DNA from: Leptospira sp.
GTDB lineage: Bacteria > Spirochaetota > Leptospiria > Leptospirales > Leptospiraceae
Reading direction: 5' to 3'
Assembly: GCA_027531445.1 (NCBI GenBank)
Contig: JAPZRK010000019.1
Location: 23,302-87,301, forward strand
Length of the DNA stretch: 64,000 bases
The first letter of the stretch is position 1, and each line of letters opens with the position of its first letter. The translations under genes were made by a program, and so were the position numbers. Shown piece by piece: positions 35,583 through 44,542 of the stretch. The notes beneath the pieces were generated by a model. The model was not told where the DNA came from. It saw nothing but the letters and a program-made list of their open reading frames with translations, and ran no database searches.

Positions 35583-36797
35583 TTATCCGATAAATGCAGT
35601 ATGCAGTGCCTTCACCGCTTGTTCGGATTGATCCTGTTTGATTACGCATGATATTTTTATTTCAGAAGTAGATATCATTTCAATATTGATTTTTTGATCT
35701 GCCAGCGCTTGAAACATGGTTGCGGCAACTCCCACATGGGATTTCATACCGACACCGACAGCAGAAACGATCGAAATGTTTTCATCTATTTCAGCGGTTC
35801 CATTCCCATTTGTTTTCGCATATTCATCAATGATCGGTTTTGCGGCTAGTATGTCTTTTTTTGCAACGGTAAATGAAATGGTATTAATTCCATCTTTTGG
35901 AGATGATTGAACGATCACATCGACAATCACATCTTTGTTTGCTAATTTTGTAAATAAATCTGCGGCAATGCCTGGTTTGTCTTTCACATCAGCAATGGTA
36001 ATACGCGCTTGGTCACCTTTTGCTGTAACTCCACTCACTTTCATTTTTTCCATAATTTTATCCTCACTCATAACGAGAGTACCTGACTTTTCGTGAAAAC
36101 TGGAACGAACATGGATTACTACATTATAGTTCATCGCTAGTTCGACACTTCGCGAGTGTAATACGCCAGCCCCTAGACTTGCAAGCTCCAACATTTCTTC
36201 ATAGGTGATTTGTTTGTGCATTTTCGCTGTTGAAATTTTTCGAGGGTCAGCGGTATAAACCCCATCTACGTCTGTATAAATTTCACATTCATCGGCACCA
36301 AGGGCCGCCGCGAGTGCAACAGCTGAAGTGTCGCTACCACCACGTCCTAGAGTCACAATGTTATCTTCTTTATCAATGCCTTGAAATCCTGCAACGATCA
36401 CAACTTTTCCTTTCCCGAAGGCTTCATCGATTCTAGTTCGATCGATCATCTCAATTTTAGCATTGGAGAAGTTACCATCGGTAAGAATTTTCACTTGGGA
36501 GCCAGTGAATGACTGAGCTGGCACCCCGATTTCGTTGAGGGCAATCGCGAGTAGGGCGATCGAAACTTGCTCACCAGTAGAAAGGAGCATGTCCATCTCC
36601 CTTTTGGGAGGATTTGAAGAGAGTTTGTCAGCAAGATCGACCAATTCATCCGTAGTATGTCCCATTGCAGAGACTACCACGGCAACTTTGTTCCCTTCAT
36701 CATGGTATTTTTTGATGCGACGAGCAACATTCTGTATTTTGGTGGTGTCCCCAACCGAGGTCCCACCGTATTTTTGTACAACAATTCTTGAAGACAT
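35583..36797 (-). CDS. lysC: Aspartate kinase
   Basis: 404 aa. [11 protein letters not shown] is the ATP/phosphate loop, [21 protein letters not shown] the substrate loop (given as [16 protein letters not shown]), and two ACT domains fill ~260-404, where lysine or threonine feedback binds. It starts the pathway to lysine, threonine, methionine and diaminopimelate. It is first of the five-gene minus-strand run and is divergent from the desaturase gene. Confidence 0.95.
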   Translation of the reverse strand: MSSRIVVQKYGGTSVGDTTKIQNVARRIKKYHDEGNKVAVVVSAMGHTTDELVDLADKLSSNPPKREMDMLLSTGEQVSIALLAIALNEIGVPAQSFTGSQVKILTDGNFSNAKIEMIDRTRIDEAFGKGKVVIVAGFQGIDKEDNIVTLGRGGSDTSAVALAAALGADECEIYTDVDGVYTADPRKISTAKMHKQITYEEMLELASLGAGVLHSRSVELAMNYNVVIHVRSSFHEKSGTLVMSEDKIMEKMKVSGVTAKGDQARITIADVKDKPGIAADLFTKLANKDVIVDVIVQSSPKDGINTISFTVAKKDILAAKPIIDEYAKTNGNGTAEIDENISIVSAVGVGMKSHVGVAATMFQALADQKINIEMISTSEIKISCVIKQDQSEQAVKALHTAFIG

Positions 36798-36903
36798 GGT
36801 TTCTAATGCCAGCGTTGCCTTCTTTGAAATGGAATCAAGTAGAATGAATTTTTTTGCAACCGGATAGCAAAACTTGGCTCCTATCTACTATAGGAAATTT
36901 CGT

Positions 36904-37839
36904 ATGGATACAACTCACATTGCAGTCGAGCCAATTGTTAAACACAAGGCTCCCTTTCTTTTCTTGGTGCTCTTTTTTATGATTCAGGCTACTGTTTTGA
37001 CCGTCTTTACAGTCCCATTTACCTGGGAGTTATTTTGGGTGGCGGTTACATCTTATTTCGTTCGTATGTTTGGAATCACTGCAGCGTATCATCGTTATTT
37101 TTCTCATGCAAGTTTTAAAACATCGAGAGTGTTTCAATTTATTTTAGCTTATATCGGTTCAATGTCGATGCAAAAGGGAGTTCTTTGGTGGGCGGCTCAT
37201 CATAGAAATCATCATAAGTTTTCGGATACCGATAAAGACCTTCATTCACCTAGCAGAAAAGGATTCTGGTACTCGCATATGTTCTGGTTTTTGAGAAACG
37301 AATATAACGATTTTGAACCAAAATTGATTCCTGATTTTTATAAATATCCTGAACTTCGTTGGTTGGATCGGAATCATTGGGTCGCTCCGCTTTCACTTGC
37401 GATTGGACTTTATTCCGTTGGTGGTTGGGCATGGTTGGTGTATGGTTATGCCGTTGCTACATTTTTGTTAGGTCATGCAACATGGACGATCAATTCACTT
37501 TCTCATGTTTACGGTTCTGTTAGGTATGATTCACGTGATACAAGTAAAAACAATTTCTTTTTAGCGATCCTTACAATGGGTGAAGGATGGCACAATAATC
37601 ATCATTACTATTGTTCATCTGCAAACCAAGGTTTCTATTGGTATGAAGTAGATATGTCGTATTATATCTTGAAAGTTTTGTCTTTGTTCGGCATTGTTTG
37701 GGATCTTAAAAAACCGCCAGTAAAAGTGTTAGATGAAGGTAGAAGACGAGACATGGAAAAAAAGCACTCTAAGTCACTATCAAATCAAAAAGATCTCATA
37801 AAAAACAAAACACCTAATAAGGCAGTTGTAGTAGCATAG
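36904..37839 (+). CDS. Membrane fatty-acid (acyl-CoA type) desaturase
   Basis: About 311 aa. Three histidine clusters bind the di-iron centre: HRYFSH (~60), HRNHH (~100) and HNNHH (~240), in the order and spacing of delta-9 stearoyl-CoA-type desaturases. Four or so membrane helices surround them. I prefer the ATG at 36904, which has AGGAAA upstream, over the TTG at 36874. It adjusts membrane fluidity by making unsaturated fatty acids and needs oxygen and an electron donor. It is divergent from lysC. Confidence 0.9.
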   Translation: MDTTHIAVEPIVKHKAPFLFLVLFFMIQATVLTVFTVPFTWELFWVAVTSYFVRMFGITAAYHRYFSHASFKTSRVFQFILAYIGSMSMQKGVLWWAAHHRNHHKFSDTDKDLHSPSRKGFWYSHMFWFLRNEYNDFEPKLIPDFYKYPELRWLDRNHWVAPLSLAIGLYSVGGWAWLVYGYAVATFLLGHATWTINSLSHVYGSVRYDSRDTSKNNFFLAILTMGEGWHNNHHYYCSSANQGFYWYEVDMSYYILKVLSLFGIVWDLKKPPVKVLDEGRRRDMEKKHSKSLSNQKDLIKNKTPNKAVVVA

Positions 37840-37860
37840 ATTAGGAATAAAATATCTAGA

Positions 37861-38361
37861 TCATACCCCCAATCTTTTGCGGATATGATCTGGAATATCT
37901 TTCAAAGAATCGTAACGTTTCTTCTTCCCGCCTGGAAGTGAAACATAATAAAATCCATTTAATATTTCTAAAAAGTAATCTTTTCCTTTTTCTCCGAGCG
38001 AACGCTGGTCTAGCTCTTTCACCATCGTTTGGTATGTTTTCGGAAGAAAGTTCCAATTTGAATAATTTGTAACGACTCCTTTATCGTTTACAGTATAAGC
38101 TCCGTCTTGATGTAAAATCTTCGTTCCGTTATAATCAAAAATTTCCATCACTTGAAGTGCTGAACCCTTCTTTGAATTTTTAGTTTTCTCCCCATTGGAT
38201 TTGGAAGGTTCTTTTAAATCGTTTGGATCTTGGTTTGATTGAGATTGATTTGAATGCTTTCTTTTAAGCAGACCGAACGTAAGTAATAACATACCAGCAA
38301 ACGCAAGAACAGCGAAAAGAAAATACTCTGTTGGGGAAAGTGTAAAAAGATATCGTAACAT
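37861..38361 (-). CDS. Unknown single-helix membrane protein
   Basis: About 166 aa, not recognised. One membrane helix near the N-terminus (TEYFLFAVLAFAGMLLLTFGLL), a charged Ser/Asn/Lys-rich linker, then a C-terminal domain of ~90 residues with EIFDYNGTKILHQDGAYTV and YVSLPGGKKKRYDSLKDIP. I choose the start at 38361, 1 nt after the neighbouring gene's stop; an upstream ATG at 38448 would run through most of that gene in another frame. Convergent with the desaturase. Confidence 0.55.
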   Translation of the reverse strand: MLRYLFTLSPTEYFLFAVLAFAGMLLLTFGLLKRKHSNQSQSNQDPNDLKEPSKSNGEKTKNSKKGSALQVMEIFDYNGTKILHQDGAYTVNDKGVVTNYSNWNFLPKTYQTMVKELDQRSLGEKGKDYFLEILNGFYYVSLPGGKKKRYDSLKDIPDHIRKRLGV

Positions 38362-38362
38362 T

Positions 38363-38659
38363 TTAAAAAATATAATTGATCGATTTACATCTTTGTGGGG
38401 TAGGATCGTCGACTTGCCATGCCTCACAAGGCGTGAGTTCGATTGCACGTAAGCAACCTTCTAAGCTGGAGACCTTGACTCTCCCAATTAAAATTGTTTT
38501 TACGTTATGTAGTTTTCCACAGCTAACATCTTTTATCGTATACGTCTGAAAAACTTTGGAGTTGGCCTCTGCCGCACTATAAAAGATATCATCCTTTCCT
38601 TCAACGCATCGAAAGAAAATAGCGAAAAAAAATAGAAATATCAACCGAGTAAAAATCAT
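38363..38659 (-). CDS. Unknown small secreted protein
   Basis: 98 aa. Hydrophobic signal sequence (RLIFLFFFAIFF) followed by a Cys; Arg just before it makes a lipobox doubtful. The mature part has four further Cys residues (SCGKL, GCLRA, PCEAW, RCKS), which suggests disulfide bonds outside the cytoplasm. No family recognised. It is tightly packed between two other envelope genes (1-nt contacts), which supports it being real. Confidence 0.5.
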   Translation of the reverse strand: MIFTRLIFLFFFAIFFRCVEGKDDIFYSAAEANSKVFQTYTIKDVSCGKLHNVKTILIGRVKVSSLEGCLRAIELTPCEAWQVDDPTPQRCKSINYIF

Positions 38660-39204
38660 TATTTTTGCAATTTTAACTTTTGGGTTTCAGAGATCGGCAA
38701 ACTTATTGATCCAAATGAAGAATTTAGCAGCATTTCTCCTTGTATCAATATCACGGACTCTGTGCCACGTGATGCAGATTGAATCAATTGTAATATTAAG
38801 GATATAAACTTTGCATCGATACCATTTTTTTGATCTAAATCCAACTGAAGATTAATTTCTGAAGATGACAGTTTTTGGATAACCAACATTTCAGAATTTG
38901 TAACAGTTCCGATCTTCTGTTTTTCATTCCCTGTCACAAGAAAAATGTCTAGATTGAATTTGTATATCTCTACGTCTTCATCATTTGGATTTGTGATCGA
39001 AACAACAGGTGTAATGCTCACCTTGGGTATCAGCGAAAATCCTAAATTGGGTTCTGTCCTTATTATCAAATCGATCAATTCAAATTTACATTTCTTCAGA
39101 TTATCTAAGTTCTTTTTTGCATTCCAGAAACAAGAACTAGAAAATGAAATCAATAAAATTGCAAATATACGAAGTAAATTATGGGGCAAAGACAACTTTT
39201 CCAT
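38659..39204 (-). CDS. Putative lipoprotein with LEA14-like beta-sandwich
   Basis: 181 aa. Signal peptide with a lipobox-like end (LLISFSSSC), so probably an acylated lipoprotein. The mature sequence KVSITPVVSITNPNDEDVEIYKF is the pattern of LEA type-2/WHy domains (strand, then 'xNPNxxxVxI'), quoted in part as VSITNPNDEDVEIYKF. Role unknown, probably in the envelope. Its first 26 nt overlap the end of the oxidoreductase gene upstream; its end shares one base with the next gene's start. Confidence 0.6.
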   Translation of the reverse strand: MEKLSLPHNLLRIFAILLISFSSSCFWNAKKNLDNLKKCKFELIDLIIRTEPNLGFSLIPKVSITPVVSITNPNDEDVEIYKFNLDIFLVTGNEKQKIGTVTNSEMLVIQKLSSSEINLQLDLDQKNGIDAKFISLILQLIQSASRGTESVILIQGEMLLNSSFGSISLPISETQKLKLQK

Positions 39205-40159
39205 CCGACATATGATTTTTATAAAATTCTAAACCCTCTTCATATTGTTCGAGAGGATAACGTTTGTTTATTTTCGTTTGAAATATTGTTTTAAGATATT
39301 TCTGGGCTTCCTTTGCCTGTCTTTGGAATTCCTCAATTCCTAAAGAGTAAATCCAAGATGAGAGCCAATAGCCTTCTACTTTTTTGTTTTGGAAGAGTAT
39401 GATTCCCGCATTGACCGGAATTGGTTTTTCCGAGAGCGCGCCATAACAAATGATTTTCCCGCCATAAGGCATACATTCCAAAACTTTTTGTGCTGTTTCA
39501 CCCGCTACAGCATCTATCGCATAAGTTGCATTGAGTTTTTTTGAAATTTTATATAATTCTTTTTCAAAATTTGGATTTTCAGAATTTAGAATATTTTCAG
39601 CGCCGATTTCGCGTAAGGCGACTTCTTGTTCAGTCTTTCGAACTACATTTATTAATGGAATATTTTTTTCTGCACAAAGACGAACAACCATCTTTCCTAA
39701 TGCACTTGCGGCGGCTGTTTGAATCATTGCAGGATGATTCTCATTCTGGCATCTTGTTACCATGGCCCATGCAGTCATCGGATTCACAAAAAAACTAGAA
39801 GCTTCATCCAAAGAAATACCTTCGATCAAGGGTAAACAATTTTCTTCCGAGGTGACCATATACTCAGCCCAGGAACCATCGTTATGCCCCGCAACGCAGG
39901 AGACTTGCATGTCTGGGCGTAGTGATTTGATATCCTTTCCCACTGAGATGATCGTGCCGCTTGCCTCAAAACCTGCAGATACCGGTGCTTTTTTTTTGAT
40001 TCCATAAAGGCCTCGAATAAACATCAAGTCTGATGGATTGATCGGTGAGGCATGAATTTTGATTAAAATTTCGTTATCTTTTGGAGTGGGAATCTCTTTT
40101 TCTCTGAGCTCAAGCACTGGATTAGATGCATCGTATTTGAGGATTGTAACTGCTTTCAT
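39179..40159 (-). CDS. MDR-superfamily NAD(P)H-dependent oxidoreductase
   Basis: About 326 aa. Typical medium-chain reductase start (MKAVTILKYDASNPVLELRE, quoted at 20 residues), then HASPINPSDLMFIRG, AGFEASGTIISVG, and an NAD(P)-binding domain with QTAAASALGKMVV and VVRKTEQEVALREIGAENIL. It lacks the Cys cluster of zinc alcohol dehydrogenases, so it is of the quinone-oxidoreductase/enoyl-reductase branch. Natural substrate unknown. An alternative ATG three codons earlier (40168) is possible. Divergent from the MCE gene. Confidence 0.82.
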   Translation of the reverse strand: MKAVTILKYDASNPVLELREKEIPTPKDNEILIKIHASPINPSDLMFIRGLYGIKKKAPVSAGFEASGTIISVGKDIKSLRPDMQVSCVAGHNDGSWAEYMVTSEENCLPLIEGISLDEASSFFVNPMTAWAMVTRCQNENHPAMIQTAAASALGKMVVRLCAEKNIPLINVVRKTEQEVALREIGAENILNSENPNFEKELYKISKKLNATYAIDAVAGETAQKVLECMPYGGKIICYGALSEKPIPVNAGIILFQNKKVEGYWLSSWIYSLGIEEFQRQAKEAQKYLKTIFQTKINKRYPLEQYEEGLEFYKNHMSDGKVVFAP

Positions 40160-40223
40160 GACTTCCATTTCGCTAAACTAAAAACTACTTGCCAAGCGTT
40201 TCTTTGTAGCCGATGGATAAAGG

Positions 40224-41024
40224 GTGAAATCCGCTCAATACGTAAAAGGCAAACACTGGGAGCTTTTGACAGGTATTCTCTTTGTTGCAATGGGTTCATT
40301 AGCCTTTTTTTTAACGGTCATCAGAAGCGATAAACCTGCAAAAGATTTTCCCTATAGATTGTCTCTTTTTTACTCTCGTATTGACGGTATTCGTGAAGGA
40401 ACTGAAGTACGCATACTTGGAATTACGAGAGGTTACGTCGCACATATTACTACTCGGCCTATGATCGATGTTCCAGATCGTAGGTTTTTAAATTCTAACG
40501 AGACTGAGGCGATTGAGCTTGTCATTGCTCTCGAAGAACCTTTGACCTTGTGGGACAACTACAAAATTGACTTTCAAACAATCACTCTTTTTTCGAATCG
40601 AGTGATTAACATCAATCCGGGTAGTTCAGATGGAAGGACTCCTTATTTTACTCCTACTTTTAGAGAAGGCGAGAATGTGCCAGATTATTTGCCATCGGCA
40701 AGGTACTTTGATGATTTTTTTAAGGCATCATCTCAAACCATAGAAGACAATCGTCAAGACTTACGCACTATCGTCAAAAATTCAAAATCTATTTCAGAGA
40801 AGTTGAATTCAAATAAAGGAACGATTCCTTTATTAATAGGAAGCACATCAATGTATGATGAACTATATGAATCTGTAACCGATGCTGAAACCATAGGAAT
40901 TGAAGGTAGGCGTTATATGGAATCAGCTAGAAAAATGGAAAGTACGATGCCAATTCCATTTTTCGTGACTTTGTCTTTTTATGGAAGAACTACACTTTTG
41001 GGAAGAAGAATTGGTCCACAATAA
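40224..41024 (+). CDS. MCE/MlaD-domain protein
   Basis: 266 aa. One N-terminal membrane helix (LLTGILFVAMGSLAFFLTVI), then an MCE domain: LFYSRIDGIREGTEVRILGITRGYV is the usual 'GLxxGxxVRxxGvxVGxV' region, quoted as IDGIREGTEVRILGITRGYV. The last ~100 residues are helical and charged. MCE proteins carry phospholipids between membranes with an MlaE/MlaF permease, but no such genes are near. The GTG start at 40224 follows AAAG closely, so it is uncertain. It is followed 39 nt later by a glycosyltransferase. Confidence 0.75.
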   Translation: MKSAQYVKGKHWELLTGILFVAMGSLAFFLTVIRSDKPAKDFPYRLSLFYSRIDGIREGTEVRILGITRGYVAHITTRPMIDVPDRRFLNSNETEAIELVIALEEPLTLWDNYKIDFQTITLFSNRVININPGSSDGRTPYFTPTFREGENVPDYLPSARYFDDFFKASSQTIEDNRQDLRTIVKNSKSISEKLNSNKGTIPLLIGSTSMYDELYESVTDAETIGIEGRRYMESARKMESTMPIPFFVTLSFYGRTTLLGRRIGPQ

Positions 41025-41063
41025 CCTTGAAGTAAATCAGAGAACTGGACGACATTACTAATA

Positions 41064-42143
41064 ATGAAAATTGCGATTGTACATGATTGGCTTACGGGGA
41101 TGAGAGGTGGAGAGGTAGTTTTAGAATCACTTTTGAAAGCCTATCCAGAAGCTGATCTTTTTTCACTAATTTATAATAAAGGGAAATTGAGCCCAAGAAT
41201 CGAAAATCGTAAAATTATTACCGCATTTACTGATCGACTACCCTTTAAAGAAAAACTCTATCGCAATTATCTTCCATTATTTCCAACGGCTATAGAGTCA
41301 TTAGATTTTCGCGGATATGATGTGATCATTAGCTCATCACATTGCGTGGCAAAAGGAATTATACCTCATCCAAATACCTTTCATCTGAGTTATGTTCATT
41401 CGCCAATGCGATATGTTTGGGATATGTATTACGACTACTTCCCAAAACGAAATGGATTAAAGTTTTTTTTACGGCAGATGGTCTCTAATTATCTTCGGAC
41501 CTGGGATGCCGCATCTGCAAATCGGGTAGACCACTTTACTTGCAATTCGGATTTTGTTGGCCAGCGTATCAAAAAATACTACCGCAGGGATTACCAAGTC
41601 ATCTTCCCACCATGCGTAGCTGAAGACTTTCGGGTCCAAGACCATTCAAAGGACGATTTCTATTTGATTGTTTCAGCATTTGCACCTTACAAACGGATTG
41701 ACATTGCTATCGAAGCATTCCGTGCCAATGGCAAAAAATTGATCCTGATTGGTGGTGGTCAAGACGAGGCAAAATTGGTAAAAAATTTACCTCCAAATAT
41801 TATCTGGAAATCCTCACTGCCACGAAACGAAGTCGTTGATTATTATAAAAAGGCCCGTGGATTCATTTTCCCAGGTATGGAAGACTTCGGCATCACACCA
41901 GTGGAAGCACAAAGTTATGGAACACCTGTGGTTGCATTTCGCCGGGGAGGTGCCCTAGAAACCGTTCAAGAAGGCAAAACGGGGGTATTTTTCGATGAAC
42001 AGACACCAGAATCCCTAAATTCCGCCATCAAAGAATTAGAATCCATTTATTGGCGGAGACGAGATTTCCAGAAGTCTGTCGATCGATTTACAGAAGAAAA
42101 ATTTGTAAGCGAAATTCGAAAGGCAGTCGATAGACATAAGTAG
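41064..42143 (+). CDS. GT4-family glycosyltransferase
   Basis: 359 aa. GT-B fold: N-terminal half begins IAIVHDWLTGMRGGEVVLESLL, typical of WbaZ/mannosyltransferase-like enzymes, with YVHSPMRYVWDMYYDYF. The C-terminal donor-binding half has ILIGGGQDEAKL, the region SSLPRNEVVDYYKKARGFIF (20 residues), and EDFGITPVEAQSYGTPVVAFRRGG with the E-x7-E motif of GT4, quoted as EDFGITPVEAQSYGTPVVAF. It likely builds lipopolysaccharide or exopolysaccharide. FlbD starts 20 nt downstream. Confidence 0.88.
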   Translation: MKIAIVHDWLTGMRGGEVVLESLLKAYPEADLFSLIYNKGKLSPRIENRKIITAFTDRLPFKEKLYRNYLPLFPTAIESLDFRGYDVIISSSHCVAKGIIPHPNTFHLSYVHSPMRYVWDMYYDYFPKRNGLKFFLRQMVSNYLRTWDAASANRVDHFTCNSDFVGQRIKKYYRRDYQVIFPPCVAEDFRVQDHSKDDFYLIVSAFAPYKRIDIAIEAFRANGKKLILIGGGQDEAKLVKNLPPNIIWKSSLPRNEVVDYYKKARGFIFPGMEDFGITPVEAQSYGTPVVAFRRGGALETVQEGKTGVFFDEQTPESLNSAIKELESIYWRRRDFQKSVDRFTEEKFVSEIRKAVDRHK

Positions 42144-42163
42144 AAATCTCATAGGGGGATCTC

Positions 42164-42379
42164 TTGGTCATCCTACATCGGCTTAAAGGCGCAGAATTTA
42201 TTCTCAATGCAGATCTCATTGAGACAATTGAAGCGAATCCTGATACGGTTATCTCACTTGTGAATGAAAAAAAGTTCATCGTGATGGAAACAGTAACAGA
42301 GGTTTTGGATAAAGTTTTATCTTACAAATCTCGCATTCATTCTCTACCAAAAACCGTTCAAAGGACTGAGGAAGGATAA
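42164..42379 (+). CDS. flbD: Flagellar protein FlbD
   Basis: 71 aa. The start is TTG, preceded by a strong AGGGGGA at 8 nt. The small protein has the FlbD pattern: VILHRLKGAEFILNADLIET, ending in PDTVISLVNEKKFIV. FlbD sits before motA in spirochaetes and in Bacillus-like operons; its exact role in the flagellum is not settled. motA begins 9 nt after the stop. Confidence 0.88.
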   Translation: MVILHRLKGAEFILNADLIETIEANPDTVISLVNEKKFIVMETVTEVLDKVLSYKSRIHSLPKTVQRTEEG

Positions 42380-42388
42380 AGCACAATC

Positions 42389-43171
42389 ATGGATATAGCT
42401 ACAGTTATTGGATTAGCTCTCGGTTTTGCGATGATGGGTCTCGGGGTTGTCTCGGGTGGTCTCGCCATTACAGACTTGATTGATATTCCCTCGATGTTGA
42501 TTACGTTCGTCGGTGCGGCCGCGGCAACCATCATCTCATTCCCATGGACATCTACCACAGGGATTTCAGCAGTGGTGAAGAAATCATTCCAAAATCCTAC
42601 ATTCGATTTACCTAATTTGATTACAACACTAGTTAGTTTTTCTGAAAAGGCTCGTCGTGAGGGTTTATTGGCCCTCGAGGATGACATTAACGAATTGCCA
42701 GAAGAATTCTTAAAGAAAGGCATTCAGCTCGTTGTGGATGGAACGGATCCAGAGCTCGTAAGAAACATTATGGAAACCGAAATTGCCAATACAGCAACGA
42801 GACACCTTTACGGGAGAGGATGGCTGGATGCATACGCTGGTTTTGCACCAGGTTTCGGGATGTTAGGTACACTTATCGGTTTGGTTGGTATGTTAAAAAA
42901 CCTAGGTGGTGGTGATGCGAGTGCCATCGGTCAAGGTATGGCGACTGCCTTGATCACGACACTTTATGGATCACTTGCGCAAAACCTAATTGCTGCACCA
43001 TTAGTTAGAAAACTGACGAGAAGATCGGAAGACGAACTTGTGATTAAACAAGTAATGGTAGAAGGAACACTTTCCATTCAATCAGGAGATAACCCTCGTA
43101 TCGTGAAGGAGAAACTTGCCAGTTTCTTAACACCTAGCGAACGTTCTGCTCTTAAAGAGGAAGGAGAGTAA
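42389..43171 (+). CDS. motA: Flagellar motor stator protein MotA
   Basis: 260 aa, four membrane helices with a large cytoplasmic loop between the second and third. IDIPSMLITFVGAAAATIIS is helix two; FAPGFGMLGTLIGLVGMLKN is the proton-channel helix, and the Arg/Glu residues of the loop that touch the rotor (EKARREGLLALEDDINELPE) are present. In spirochaetes it drives periplasmic flagella. Part of flbD-motA-motB-fliL. Confidence 0.95.
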   Translation: MDIATVIGLALGFAMMGLGVVSGGLAITDLIDIPSMLITFVGAAAATIISFPWTSTTGISAVVKKSFQNPTFDLPNLITTLVSFSEKARREGLLALEDDINELPEEFLKKGIQLVVDGTDPELVRNIMETEIANTATRHLYGRGWLDAYAGFAPGFGMLGTLIGLVGMLKNLGGGDASAIGQGMATALITTLYGSLAQNLIAAPLVRKLTRRSEDELVIKQVMVEGTLSIQSGDNPRIVKEKLASFLTPSERSALKEEGE

Positions 43172-43180
43172 GAATTAGTC

Positions 43181-44011
43181 ATGGCAAAAGCAACAAAGTG
43201 CCCAGAGTGCATTCAAAAAGTGCCAGAATTTATGGCAACTTATGGAGATATGGTAACTCTTCTCCTTTGCTTTTTTATCTTACTTTATACGACGGGAAAG
43301 ACAGACGCACGCGAGATGCAAATTATTTTGTCCGCATTTAAGTCTACGACAGGCTTTTTTACGGGTGGCCAAACACTTTCTAAAGGTTCCCTTGAAGAGA
43401 TGGGAATGCAAATAGAATCTTTGCCATCGCAGGTTGTTGGAAGAAACCTATCCAAATCCAAAAAAGATGCCCAGGAAGTTTTTAAACCAGAAATCGACGC
43501 GGGTAAAGTGAGAATTTCTGAAAATGAACGAGGATTGGTCATATCCCTTGTTGGTGCGGACTATTTTTATCCAGGCTCAGCTATCCTAACCCCATCGATA
43601 CGCGAAACTTTAAGAAAGGCGGCAGGTTTGATAAAGGGTCTAGAAAGGTTCGTAAGAGTAGAGGGACATAGCGATGACGATGCGGTGAACCCAGTGAGCC
43701 GACCTGGTAGGGAAGAACGAGAATATATAAATAACTGGGATTTGGCGGCGGCAAGAGCAGTAAATACGACTGTGTTTATGATCAATTCTGAAGAAATAGA
43801 GCCTAGCTGGTTTCAAGCTGTAAGCTTTGGTTCCTATCGACCCATGATCTTGGAAAATGATGGCACTCCAGAAGCCAAGGCTTTTAACAGAAGAGTAGAT
43901 ATAATTATTTTGACGGAAAAATCAACAAAACGAGCACCAGAAGAAAGTAAGTATAAATTACCGGAGTCTCGTTTGCCAAATACTGAAACAAATGTAGAAG
44001 GAGAAAACTAA
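43181..44011 (+). CDS. motB: Flagellar motor stator protein MotB
   Basis: 276 aa. One membrane helix (MVTLLLCFFILLYTTG) preceded by YGD; Asp23 is the conserved proton-binding residue. The periplasmic part has an OmpA-like peptidoglycan-binding domain at ~130-255 with FVRVEGHSDDDAVNP and NWDLAAARAVN. It anchors the stator to the wall. A CxxC (CPEC) sits at residues 7-10 of the cytoplasmic tail, a feature worth noting but of unknown meaning. fliL begins 1 nt after the stop. Confidence 0.95.
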   Translation: MAKATKCPECIQKVPEFMATYGDMVTLLLCFFILLYTTGKTDAREMQIILSAFKSTTGFFTGGQTLSKGSLEEMGMQIESLPSQVVGRNLSKSKKDAQEVFKPEIDAGKVRISENERGLVISLVGADYFYPGSAILTPSIRETLRKAAGLIKGLERFVRVEGHSDDDAVNPVSRPGREEREYINNWDLAAARAVNTTVFMINSEEIEPSWFQAVSFGSYRPMILENDGTPEAKAFNRRVDIIILTEKSTKRAPEESKYKLPESRLPNTETNVEGEN

Positions 44012-44012
44012 C

Positions 44013-44540
44013 ATGGGTGACCGTGAAGTAGATGAAGAAGAAGGTGGGTTAGCTGAAGGTAGTCCTGCCTCGGCAGGGATGTCTCCTATTGTTAAATGGT
44101 TGTTGTATATTGCGGCCGCGATATTCGGGATCATCATTGTAACCGTTATATCGATGTTTGTTGCACAAAAAACTGCAACGAGTGTATTTAAGCAGCAAAA
44201 AAATATCTCGTTAGTTAAAGCACCACCGCCGCTAGATATTTATAGTTTTCAAGATGAATTTCGAGTGAATACAGCGGATATCGGAGAGTCACACTTTGTG
44301 AAATTAAAAATGTCGCTTGGTTTTGAGGCAGGACAGCCTGCTCTTTCGCAAGAATTAGCTACTCGTGTAGCTCAAATGCAAAATATTATAAACCTTGTGA
44401 TTGCTAGAAAGACAAAGGATGATCTAAAATCGATCACAAATCAGCTAGATTTACGTGAAGAAATCAAAGCACACTTAAACCATATTTTGACTAATGGAAA
44501 GATAAAAGAGATTTACTTCACTGAATTTTTAGTAAATTAA
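44013..44540 (+). CDS. fliL: Flagellar basal-body protein FliL
   Basis: 175 aa. Acidic N-terminus, one membrane helix (~28-50, WLLYIAAAIFGIIIVTVISM), then a FliL domain containing FVKLKMSLGFE and, near the end, LREEIKAHLNHILTNGKIKE and IYFTEFLVN. FliL sits around the stator and adjusts torque. kdsB starts 2 nt after its stop. Confidence 0.92.
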   Translation: MGDREVDEEEGGLAEGSPASAGMSPIVKWLLYIAAAIFGIIIVTVISMFVAQKTATSVFKQQKNISLVKAPPPLDIYSFQDEFRVNTADIGESHFVKLKMSLGFEAGQPALSQELATRVAQMQNIINLVIARKTKDDLKSITNQLDLREEIKAHLNHILTNGKIKEIYFTEFLVN

Positions 44541-44542
44541 TA

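Noticed and set aside
38362..38448. Longer N-terminus for the single-helix membrane protein (start at 38448)
   Set aside because: The added 29 residues would run through most of the neighbouring small gene in another frame and lack a membrane-protein character; the ATG at 38361 fits directly before the helix.
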